Of a stretch of 64,000 bases of DNA, positions 57,115 through 64,000 are shown piece by piece; position 1 is the first letter of the stretch, and each line of letters starts with the position of its first letter. A program made the translations under genes and the position numbers. The notes under the pieces are model-generated. The model did no database searches, was not told the DNA's origin, and saw nothing but the letters and a program-made list of their open reading frames with translations. The DNA lies in the NCBI RefSeq assembly GCF_012349115.1, contig NZ_PQIG01000002.1, forward strand, positions 124,001 through 188,000, written 5' to 3'. This stretch comes from Rhizobium ruizarguesonis (lineage in GTDB: Bacteria; Pseudomonadota; Alphaproteobacteria; Rhizobiales; Rhizobiaceae).

Positions 57115-58140
57115 TCACGCGGCCTTTTCCAGGTCCTTCTTCCAGTTGCCCTTGGCGGCGAGGCTGTTCATCTCGGCGCGGTGGGTGAATTCGCGCTGGC
57201 CGGCGGCGACATTTTCCTGCTTGCCGTTCCAGGCCTTGAGCGAGCTGTCCTGCAGGGCGCGACCGTAGGAGAAGGTGACGAACCAGGGCAGGTGGCCGAT
57301 GGCATTGATCGCCGAAAGGTGGGCTGTCGCTTCTTCGGTCGTCTGGCCGCCGGAGAGGAAGGCAATGCCGGGAACGGCAGGCGGAACGGTCGCCTTCAGC
57401 ACCTTGACGGTGCATTCGGCAACTTCCGCGACCGAGGCCTTGCGGGCGTTCCTGCCGTCGATCACCATGTTCGGCTTCAGGATCATGCCTTCGAGATTGA
57501 CGCGGGCGTCGGCGAGTTCCTCGAAGACGATGCGCAGCGTGAACTCGGTCACTTCGGCGCAGCGGTCGATATTGTGGTCGCCCGGTTTGCCGTCCATCAG
57601 GCATTCCGGCTCGACGATCGGAACGATCCCGGCCTCCTGGCAGAGTGCGGCATAACGAGCAAGCGCCTGAGCGTTGGCGCGGACGGAACCGCGGGTCGGC
57701 AAGGTCGGCGAGATGGCGATGACGCCGCGCCACTTGGCGAAACGGGCGCCGGCTTCATAATATCTGGCAAGGCGCTCGCCGAGGCCATCGAGGCCTTCGG
57801 TGATGGTTTCAGCGGGATATTTGGCCATCGGCTTGGCGCCGGTGTCGACCTTGATGCCTGGAATGGCGCCGGCTGCGCGGATGATATCGACGAACGGCGT
57901 GCCGTCCGCAGCCTTCTGGAACAGCGTCTCTTCGAAGAGGATGACGCCGGAGATATATTTCTTCATCGCCTCGTCGGAGCGGAAGAGCATTTCGCGGTAG
58001 TCGCGCCGGCTCGTTTCGGTCGATTCGAGATTGATCGCGTCGAAACGCTTCTTGATGGTGGAGGTCGATTCATCGGCGGCGAGCAGTCCCCGGCCGCCCG
58101 TAACCATCTGCATTGCAATGTCTTCCAGTCGTTCGCTCAT
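57115..58140 (-). CDS. Fructose-bisphosphate aldolase, class I
   Basis: A 341-residue class I aldolase of the eukaryote-like type, cleaving fructose 1,6-bisphosphate to two triose phosphates. Blocks are GRGLLAADESTSTIKKRF and IVPIVEPECLMDG; the Schiff-base Lys is in MILKPNMVIDG. It lies downstream of pgk, in the glycolytic region. ATG at 58140 is supported by GAGAGAACGAA. Confidence 0.95.
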   Translation of the reverse strand: MSERLEDIAMQMVTGGRGLLAADESTSTIKKRFDAINLESTETSRRDYREMLFRSDEAMKKYISGVILFEETLFQKAADGTPFVDIIRAAGAIPGIKVDTGAKPMAKYPAETITEGLDGLGERLARYYEAGARFAKWRGVIAISPTLPTRGSVRANAQALARYAALCQEAGIVPIVEPECLMDGKPGDHNIDRCAEVTEFTLRIVFEELADARVNLEGMILKPNMVIDGRNARKASVAEVAECTVKVLKATVPPAVPGIAFLSGGQTTEEATAHLSAINAIGHLPWFVTFSYGRALQDSSLKAWNGKQENVAAGQREFTHRAEMNSLAAKGNWKKDLEKAA

Positions 58141-58293
58141 TTCGTTCTCTCCACAACAATAAACATCGGCACTTCAGGAATATAGAACGCGGATAACAGA
58201 AGTTTATAGGGAGGAAAATGGAGGGCTAAGTCATTGAAACGATTGAATTCAATTCAATCGTTTGAAAGTTGGGATTTTTTTCGCCCTCTGAGC

Positions 58294-58328
58294 AAAAGAC
58301 CGCGGAAGCTTCTTTTCTTCCGCGGTCT
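58294..58328 (-). terminator. Terminator after pgk and a repeat
   Basis: A perfect 12-bp stem AGACCGCGGAAG / CTTCCGCGGTCT with an 8-base loop is followed leftward by TTTTGCTC. It lies in the 324-base gap between pgk and the aldolase gene. Confidence 0.85.
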
Positions 58329-58368
58329 ATCCACATGTAAAAACTGCGAAATCAGTCTTACCGGTTAC

Positions 58369-58472
58369 CTACAGCGCCGCGCGTCTTTTCAGACGCGCAA
58401 AGGACGCTGTAGCACTTTGACTGGCTGCATCATTATGACCTTAAATCGGTTCTGATTTAAGAAATTATGCAG
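58369..58472. repeat. RIME-like mosaic palindromic repeat, copy 5
   Basis: Modules A then B, as at 12.6 kb and 47.2 kb. Module B reaches into the last codons of pgk and supplies its TAA stop inside the arm GCATAATTTC (antisense). Confidence 0.9.
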
Positions 58473-59670
58473 CAGCGGCGTTGAGGACGGCGACGCCGGG
58501 AAGCTCCTTGCCCTCCATCCATTCGAGGAAGGCACCGCCGGCGGTCGAGACATAGGTGAAATCGTCGGCAACGCCGGCATGGTTGAGCGCCGAGACGGTA
58601 TCGCCGCCGCCGGCAACGGAGGTGAGCTTGCCGGCCGCAGTGCGCCCAGCGGCATATTTCGCAGCAGCGACGGTTGCAGCATCGAAGGGTTCGATCTCGA
58701 AGGCACCGAGCGGGCCGTTCCAGACCAGGGTTGCGGCGCGCTCGATCCAGGCGTTGATGGCCTCGACGGATTTCGGGCCGACATCGAGCACCATGGCATC
58801 GGCGGGAATGGCGTTGATATCGATTGTCTCGTTGGCGGCGCCGGCCTTGAACTCGCGGGCGATCACGCCATCCTCCGGCAGGATGATGGCGCAGCCGGCG
58901 GTGGCCGCCTCGATCATGATCTGCTTGGCGGTTTCGGCGAGATCATGTTCGCAGAGCGACTTGCCGACATTGGTGCCGCGGGCGGCGATGAAGGTATTGG
59001 CCATGCCGCCGCCGATGACGAGCGCATCGACCTTCTTCACGAGATTCATCAACAGGTCGATCTTGGTGGAGACCTTGGCGCCGCCGACGATCGCGACGAC
59101 AGGGCGCGCCGGATCGCCGAGGCCCTTTTCCAGCGCCTCCAGCTCGGCCTGCATGGTGCGGCCGGCATAGGCCGGCAGGTGGTGGGCAAGGCCTTCGGTC
59201 GAGGCATGGGCGCGGTGGGCGGCCGAGAAGGCATCGTTGACATAGATATCGCCGTTGGCGGCAAGCGCCTTGGTGAAGTCGGGGTCGTTCTTTTCCTCGC
59301 CCTTGTGGAAACGGGTGTTTTCCAGAAGCAGGATATCGCCGTCATTCATCGCGGCGACGGCGGAGGCGGCGGCCTCGCCGATGCAGTCGGACGCCGTCAG
59401 CACGGCATGATCAAGCACTTCCTCGACGGAAGGGGCGATCAGCGACAGCGACAGATCCGGCGAAGGACCATCCTTCGGCCGGCCAAAATGAGCCAGAAGG
59501 ATCACCTTGGCGCCCTTCTCGGACAGTTCGAGGATCGTCGGCGCCACACGCTCGATGCGCGTCGTATCGGTGACCTTGCCGTCTTTCACCGGGACGTTGA
59601 GGTCGACGCGGACGAGAACGCGCTTGCCGCTGAGGTCGGAAAGATCGTCGAGGGTCTTGAAGGAAGGCAT
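58465..59670 (-). CDS. pgk: Phosphoglycerate kinase
   Basis: A 401-residue phosphoglycerate kinase. Family blocks are [35 protein letters not shown] and [12 protein letters not shown]. The ATG at 59670 (MPSFKTLDD) follows GGATCCTCCCC in the reading sense; the longer ORF has no support. Its stop codon lies within the RIME-like repeat. It is followed by a terminator after the repeat. Confidence 0.96.
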   Translation of the reverse strand: MPSFKTLDDLSDLSGKRVLVRVDLNVPVKDGKVTDTTRIERVAPTILELSEKGAKVILLAHFGRPKDGPSPDLSLSLIAPSVEEVLDHAVLTASDCIGEAAASAVAAMNDGDILLLENTRFHKGEEKNDPDFTKALAANGDIYVNDAFSAAHRAHASTEGLAHHLPAYAGRTMQAELEALEKGLGDPARPVVAIVGGAKVSTKIDLLMNLVKKVDALVIGGGMANTFIAARGTNVGKSLCEHDLAETAKQIMIEAATAGCAIILPEDGVIAREFKAGAANETIDINAIPADAMVLDVGPKSVEAINAWIERAATLVWNGPLGAFEIEPFDAATVAAAKYAAGRTAAGKLTSVAGGGDTVSALNHAGVADDFTYVSTAGGAFLEWMEGKELPGVAVLNAAAA

Positions 59671-59707
59671 GGGGAGGATCCTGTCGTGGTTGGCGAAAGT
59701 TGCGCCG

Positions 59708-59735
59708 AACATAGCAAGGATCATTCGAGACGCAA
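59708..59735 (-). promoter_or_regulatory. Possible pgk promoter
   Basis: Read leftward, TTGCGT (59735-59730), 16-bp spacer, TATGTT (59713-59708), upstream of the pgk start. The match is moderate. Confidence 0.4.
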
Positions 59736-59740
59736 GGCGT

Positions 59741-61615
59741 TCAGCGGCCGTTTTCGCGTGTGCCTTCGTCGCGTCCGGCCGGGGCTTTCGGCGGAGTTTC
59801 GGAGACCGCGTTTTCCCGGTTCCGGCGCCCGTTCAACCGGTCGCGGACGCGCTGGATGATGTCCTTGAGATTGATGAAGATCGGCAGCGTTATCGCCGGC
59901 TCGACCGCTTCGAGCGACATGCCGACGGAAGTGACGTGGTCGTGCTCATCGAGATCGCGGACGATGAGGATGATCGAGCCGAGGCGGACGCGGTCGGCAT
60001 AATCGGCCTTGCCGCCGAGGCGCTGTCGCATCAATTCGGCGATCGTCAGGCCCTTTTCGGATTCGTTGAGCAGGCCGGGGCCATAGGCGGCGTCGAGATC
60101 GGCGGCGGGGCGGGCAGGAGAGAGCGCGAAGGCGCCGAAGAATTCCGCATCGTCGTCATCGACAGGCGCACGGCTGGCGAAGAGCCGGTCGAGCAGGCGG
60201 GAGTAGCTCGGGACGATGAAGAGGTAGACGAGATCGTTCTCGCGCAGCCGCCCGGCATATTGATAACGCATCGACTTGCCGTCGCGGATGACGAGCGAGG
60301 GTGTCGCCCAGCGCGGAATGCGTTCGCCGCGCAGCACCGGGCTATCCTTGATGACGCGGTAGGAGAGCAATTCGTGGTGGGCGGCACCCGGCAGGTCGAC
60401 CTCAACCTTGTCGACGGCGCCGATGCGCGGCGGAATGATCAGCCCGAGCTTTTTGGCGACGGGCTTGATCGTCCAGCCCTGGACGAGCAGCGAGACCAGC
60501 ACGATGATGAAAGCGGTGTTGAAATAGATCTGTCCGTTCTCAAGCCCACCGAGGATCGGCATGATGGCAAGCAGGATAGAGACGGCGCCGCGCAGGCCGA
60601 CCCAGGCGACGAAGCCGATCTCTTGCTGCGTGTAATCGAAGGGAAGCAGCGACAGCCAGACCGCCAAGGGTCGGGCGACGAAGATCAGGAAGAGGGCCAG
60701 CAGAATAGCCGGCACGATGATGACAGGGAATTGCGACGGCGTGGCGAGCAGGCCGAGCACCAGGAACATGATGATCTGCGCCAGCCAGGTCATGCCGTCC
60801 TGGAAGCGCTTGATGGTGCCGATCGCCTGCATCTTGCGGTTTCCGGCGTAGATGCCGGCGACATAGACGGCGAGGAAGCCGCTGCCGCCGACCGCGCCGG
60901 TGAAGGAGAAGACGAGAAGAGCGAGCGCCAGCACGAAGATCGGCGTCAGGCCGCGATCGGTATCGAGCCTGCTGACGATCAGCACGATCATCATGCCGCC
61001 GAGCAGGCCGAGAATGACGCCGAGGCCCATCTGCTGCACGAACATGGCGAGCATGCCGATATTGATGCCGGCGTAACGCTCGCCGCTCGCCAGCACCTCG
61101 ACAAGGGCGATGGTGAGAAAGATCGCCATCGGATCATTGGTGCCGGATTCCACTTCCAGCGTCGAGCGCACCTTGTCGCGAATGTTGATGCCGCCGATGC
61201 GCAGCAGGAAGAAGACGGCGGCGGCATCCGTCGATGCGACGATCGAGCCAAGCAGCAGACCTTCCAGCCAGGTGAAGTTCAACAGCCACATGGCGGCGAA
61301 GGCAAAGAGCGAGGCGGTGATCAGCACACCGACCGAGGCGAGCGCCAGGGAGGGCACGGCCGCCAGCCGAAAGGCCTGCATCGGCGTACCGAAGCCGGAA
61401 TCGAACAGGATGACGGCCAGCGCGATGGAGCCGAGAATATAAGCGAGATAATTGTTGCTGAACTCGATGCCGAGGCCGTCGACGCCGGCGGCAAGGCCGA
61501 TCATCAGGAAGAGCAGCAGCAGGGGAGCGCCGAAGCGGAAGGCGAGCAGGCTCGAAAAAGCGGCAAGAAGCACGAGCGCCGTCGAAACCAGCACCACGAT
61601 ATAGAACGCTTCCAT
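59741..61615 (-). CDS. CPA1-type potassium/proton antiporter (NhaP2-like)
   Basis: A 624-residue protein with a twelve-helix membrane domain and a soluble C-terminal half. The antiporter core contains [12 protein letters not shown] and [17 protein letters not shown]; the C-terminal part has TrkA-C/CorC-like regulatory motifs ([17 protein letters not shown]). It resembles NhaP2/CvrA, which moves potassium out in exchange for protons. ATG at 61615 has GGAAAGGGGT; an in-frame GTG sits two codons upstream. Confidence 0.88.
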   Translation of the reverse strand: MEAFYIVVLVSTALVLLAAFSSLLAFRFGAPLLLLFLMIGLAAGVDGLGIEFSNNYLAYILGSIALAVILFDSGFGTPMQAFRLAAVPSLALASVGVLITASLFAFAAMWLLNFTWLEGLLLGSIVASTDAAAVFFLLRIGGINIRDKVRSTLEVESGTNDPMAIFLTIALVEVLASGERYAGINIGMLAMFVQQMGLGVILGLLGGMMIVLIVSRLDTDRGLTPIFVLALALLVFSFTGAVGGSGFLAVYVAGIYAGNRKMQAIGTIKRFQDGMTWLAQIIMFLVLGLLATPSQFPVIIVPAILLALFLIFVARPLAVWLSLLPFDYTQQEIGFVAWVGLRGAVSILLAIMPILGGLENGQIYFNTAFIIVLVSLLVQGWTIKPVAKKLGLIIPPRIGAVDKVEVDLPGAAHHELLSYRVIKDSPVLRGERIPRWATPSLVIRDGKSMRYQYAGRLRENDLVYLFIVPSYSRLLDRLFASRAPVDDDDAEFFGAFALSPARPAADLDAAYGPGLLNESEKGLTIAELMRQRLGGKADYADRVRLGSIILIVRDLDEHDHVTSVGMSLEAVEPAITLPIFINLKDIIQRVRDRLNGRRNRENAVSETPPKAPAGRDEGTRENGR

Positions 61616-62111
61616 GCCCACCCCTTTCCATCGACTGCTTTGCGAACACAGCCGCCCCGGCCGATCCGCCTCTATTCAACCCCTCCGTCACGCGCGGCGA
61701 TCCGTCAGTAAACGGCAAAACGTCAGAGAAGGGTAGGCCTTGCGGCTTAACCTCGTCGCGATGCTGCTTCATGCTGCTGAACGGCTGCCGGACGGCCAAC
61801 CGATACGGAATGCTACGGGAGAAATTCTCTATAAAGAATGTATAGGAAAATCAGGCGAGAGCAGGGCAAAAAAGACAGGCACGGATTTTTCCTGCCGGTA
61901 TCTGCGAATGGCAACAGAATAAGACACGCTCCCTTTCAAGCGGCCCGTTTGCCTTGTCCGATGAAAGGAAGACTGGATTGCAGGCGCGGATGCGGAAAGC
62001 GGGGAAAATGAACGCTGAGATTTTTCGATAGCGGGAGGAAAATGCCAGCCGCCCAGCGAGAGCAGCCGGCTGTAGTTTTGTGCCAGAAGCGGCCGGCCGG
62101 CCCTTGCTCTG
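61616..62111. other. Intergenic region without a recognisable gene
   Basis: About 500 bases between the antiporter gene and the small membrane gene. Short open frames are present on both strands, but none has a ribosome site, codon pattern or family match. No terminator or repeat is evident. Confidence 0.5.
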
Positions 62112-62291
62112 CTATCCCAACACTGCCTGAAGTATGATGATGGCGAGAAACGAAAGGCCAATGAACGCGGCAACCCAGATGACCAGACGATTAGCCTTTG
62201 CCAGCACGGCAGGTCTGACGTCCCGCTTGGGGTGAAACCGTTGCCGCCGTTTGAGGGTGGTGTGGGACAAGCGTTTTTGTGCCTCTACCAT
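62112..62291 (-). CDS. Small single-pass membrane protein
   Basis: A 59-residue protein: basic N-terminus (MVEAQKRLSHTTLKRRQRFH...) then one hydrophobic segment (LVIWVAAFIGLSFLAIIILQ). The start is a GGAGGTGATAA-ATG, an excellent ribosome site, which is the main support. No family recognised; it is possibly a small regulator of a membrane protein. Confidence 0.75.
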   Translation of the reverse strand: MVEAQKRLSHTTLKRRQRFHPKRDVRPAVLAKANRLVIWVAAFIGLSFLAIIILQAVLG

Positions 62292-62535
62292 TTATCACCT
62301 CCACTTGGCTCACTTTAGCTATTGTGCGCTGTGCATTTCCTCAATCTAGCACGCTTGGCCAGCGGATTGCCAACCCGTGATCCATCCTTGCGGCCAGGGA
62401 AGTCGTCGATGATGGTTTACCAGGGACGTCTATCGAATTCGAACCCGAGGCAGCCTCAACTGCACCGCCATCCTGTCCTGCGAACGGCGGCGCTTCTATA
62501 TGACTTCGAAACCGGAAAAAGATGCGGATCGTCGC

Positions 62536-62850
62536 TCAGTCTTCTGTGTCTTCGCCCTCGTCGGTCAGATCCGCGACCGGGACCAGGAAAACGACGAACT
62601 CGTCCTCGATGGTCCGTTCGGGATCGTCGTCGAATTCATAGGCGTGCTCGACTTCGCTTGCTTCCTCGGTGGTCGCCTTGCGCAGGCTCAGGGCCGCTTT
62701 GCGGTCCCAAAGCGGCTTGCCTTCGGATTCCAGGACGGTCAGATCGTCGCGAAAGTCTTCCGCCTCGAAGAAATGCGTCGCTTCCTCGTGATTTTCCGAG
62801 CGAAAACTGGCAACGGCGCGGCCGGCGATTTCAACGGTAAAGTAATCCAT
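62536..62850 (-). CDS. Hypothetical acidic protein
   Basis: A 104-residue acidic protein (VEIAGRAVASFRSENHEEAT, LWDRKAALSLRKA, ending ADLTDEGEDTED). No family recognised. It starts ATG at 62850 after GAGAGAG. It lies leftward of gap and probably is transcribed separately after the gap terminator. Confidence 0.65.
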   Translation of the reverse strand: MDYFTVEIAGRAVASFRSENHEEATHFFEAEDFRDDLTVLESEGKPLWDRKAALSLRKATTEEASEVEHAYEFDDDPERTIEDEFVVFLVPVADLTDEGEDTED

Positions 62851-63046
62851 CCATCTCTCTCATTTTCATGCGGGCGACAGCGCTACCGCACGGTATTGGC
62901 GTTCCGCACCTGGCCGGTGGCCGATGCGGCGTGAGGAAACTGGGCATTTGGAATGTCCAGGGTGACGTATTCTAGCAGATCTCATCCGGGCAATGGGCGA
63001 AAAGATGCCAGTGCGGGAAGGCCGGTTTCGTTTGGAGGCACGGCAA

Positions 63047-63075
63047 CAAAAAGCGGCCCGGTTTCCCGGGCCGCT
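63047..63075 (-). terminator. Terminator of gap
   Basis: A stem AAGCGGCCCGG / CCGGGCCGCTT with a TTTCC-type loop is followed leftward by TTTTTGTTG. Confidence 0.95.
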
Positions 63076-63099
63076 TGCATGTCGATGCCTCAAGAGCGC

Positions 63100-64000
63100 T
63101 CAGATGAGCTTGGCGAAAGCGACTGCCGTGTCGGACATGCGGCTGGAGAAGCCCCACTCGTTGTCGTACCAGGACAGGACGCGCACGAAGTTGCCTTCCA
63201 TGACCTTGGTCTGATCGGTTGCGAGGATCGACGAGTGGCTGTCGTGGTTGAAGTCACGGGAGACGAGCGGCTCGTCGGTGTAGCCGAGGATGCCCTTCAG
63301 CTTGCCGTTTGCAGCAGCCATGATGGCTTCGTTGATTTCGCCAACGCTGGTCGCCTTCTTGGAGACGAACTTGAAGTCGACGACCGAAACGTTCGGGGTC
63401 GGAACGCGGATGGAGGTGCCGTCGAGCTTGCCTTTCAGATGCGGCAGAACGAGGCCGACTGCCTTGGCTGCACCCGTCGAGGTCGGGATCATCGAGAGGG
63501 CGGCCGCGCGGGCGCGATACAGGTCCTTGTGCATCGTGTCGAGCGTCGGCTGGTCGCCGGTATAGGAGTGGATGGTCGTCATGAAGCCGTGGTCGATGCC
63601 GACGGCGTCGTCGAGAACCTTCACGACTGGCACCAGGCAGTTGGTGGTGCAGGACGCGTTGGAGATGACCAAGTGCTCCTTGGTGAGCTGGTCATGGTTG
63701 ACGCCGAAGACGACCGTCAGGTCGGCACCATCGGCCGGTGCCGAGACGATGACGCGCTTGGCGCCGGCGGTCAGGTGAGCGGCAGCCTTGTCGCGGGCGG
63801 TGAAGATGCCGGTGCATTCCATCGCGATGTCGACACCGAGTTCGCGGTGCGGAAGCGTTGCCGGATCCTTGATCGCCGTGACCTTGATCGGCTTGCCGTT
63901 GCCGACGATGATCGTGTCACCCTCGACCTTCACCGTTGCCGGGAAGCGGCCGTGGATCGAGTCGTAGCGCAGCAGGTGGGCGTTGGTTTCAACCGGGCCG
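63100..64000 (-). CDS. gap: Glyceraldehyde-3-phosphate dehydrogenase (partial)
   Basis: About 300 C-terminal residues of a type I GAPDH, oxidising glyceraldehyde-3-phosphate with NAD. The catalytic cysteine is in [23 protein letters not shown] and NEWGFSSRM blocks confirm the family. The reading frame stays open to the right edge ([11 protein letters not shown] lies before the first in-window Met), so the start is beyond the window. Confidence 0.96.
   Translation of the reverse strand, partial: GPVETNAHLLRYDSIHGRFPATVKVEGDTIIVGNGKPIKVTAIKDPATLPHRELGVDIAMECTGIFTARDKAAAHLTAGAKRVIVSAPADGADLTVVFGVNHDQLTKEHLVISNASCTTNCLVPVVKVLDDAVGIDHGFMTTIHSYTGDQPTLDTMHKDLYRARAAALSMIPTSTGAAKAVGLVLPHLKGKLDGTSIRVPTPNVSVVDFKFVSKKATSVGEINEAIMAAANGKLKGILGYTDEPLVSRDFNHDSHSSILATDQTKVMEGNFVRVLSWYDNEWGFSSRMSDTAVAFAKLI

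Noticed and set aside
59507..61711. Very long plus-strand frame over pgk and the antiporter
   Set aside because: It is antisense to two clear genes, Asp/Glu/His-rich and has no family match.
61740..61922. 60-codon plus-strand frame in the gap after the antiporter
   Set aside because: It has no ribosome site, hydrophobic segment or family match.
62322..62840. 172-codon plus-strand frame over the hypothetical acidic gene
   Set aside because: It is antisense, Arg/Pro-rich and lacks a ribosome site.

Overview
The window is a high-GC alphaproteobacterial chromosome segment, most likely from Rhizobium of the etli/leguminosarum group. The evidence is the Rhizobiales core families (DUF1244, DUF2312, DUF1192, DUF1465, a 41-residue L36, a zinc-free L31), the two short DUF465 proteins, and several copies of mosaic palindromic intergenic repeats resembling the RIME elements of rhizobia. 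I see no rRNA, tRNA, CRISPR array, insertion sequence, prophage or integrase. The layout is ordinary chromosome with many small regulator/enzyme modules.

Region by region. 0-12.6 kb: an oligoendopeptidase F fragment running off the left edge, a sigma-54 response regulator, a secreted DUF882 (M15-like) protein, a leftward operon of N-formylglutamate amidohydrolase, DUF1244 and DUF2312, a DUF1036 gene overlapping pyruvate kinase, a LysE-type exporter, a three-gene tautomerase/cupin/DUF4865 operon divergent from a LysR regulator, and a PhyH-like dioxygenase preceded by a possible leader peptide and hairpin series. 12.7-22 kb: three regulator/short-chain dehydrogenase (SDR) modules (GlxA-type, XRE/MmyB-type, HxlR-type) with visible inverted repeats between the divergent genes, plus a PLP dehydratase, gamma-glutamyltransferase and an alpha/beta hydrolase. 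22-28.6 kb: a TPR protein, rpmJ, purE-purK, two DUF465 genes, ArsR, TauE/SafE, a divergent ThiE-like protein and a Sel1-repeat protein.

28.7-42.5 kb is the centrepiece, a chemotaxis cluster. A cytoplasmic chemoreceptor-like gene is divergent from STAS-cheY-cheA-cheW-mcp-mcp-mcp-cheW-cheR-cheB. The three tandem receptors carry about one, three and two HAMP-type modules, have nearly identical signalling domains, and share an unusual C-terminal tail. The product set is a complete two-component signalling circuit (receptors, couplers, kinase, CheY, and adaptation by CheR and CheB); no cheD, cheZ or flagellar gene lies nearby.

42.5-64 kb: a TetR/SDR pair sharing an operator, an inositol monophosphatase, an ExbB/MotA-like plus OmpA/MotB-like pair, an ECF42-type sigma factor with its YCII partner, an orphan Bug-family binding protein, an ABC exporter, rpmE, DUF1465, DUF1192, an MFS transporter, PhzF, and a leftward glycolytic neighbourhood (class I aldolase, pgk, a CPA1 antiporter, two small genes and gap running off the right edge). 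Five related mosaic repeats and a few of a second family sit between genes, several of them touching or supplying stop codons.

No clearly novel multi-gene system is evident. The best leads are the poly-HAMP receptor array, the leader at 11.6 kb, the rpmJ and rpmE leaders, an SDR lacking its catalytic residues, and CtrA-like boxes near DUF1465 and the che operon. All function calls rest on recognising families by reading; no database search was run.
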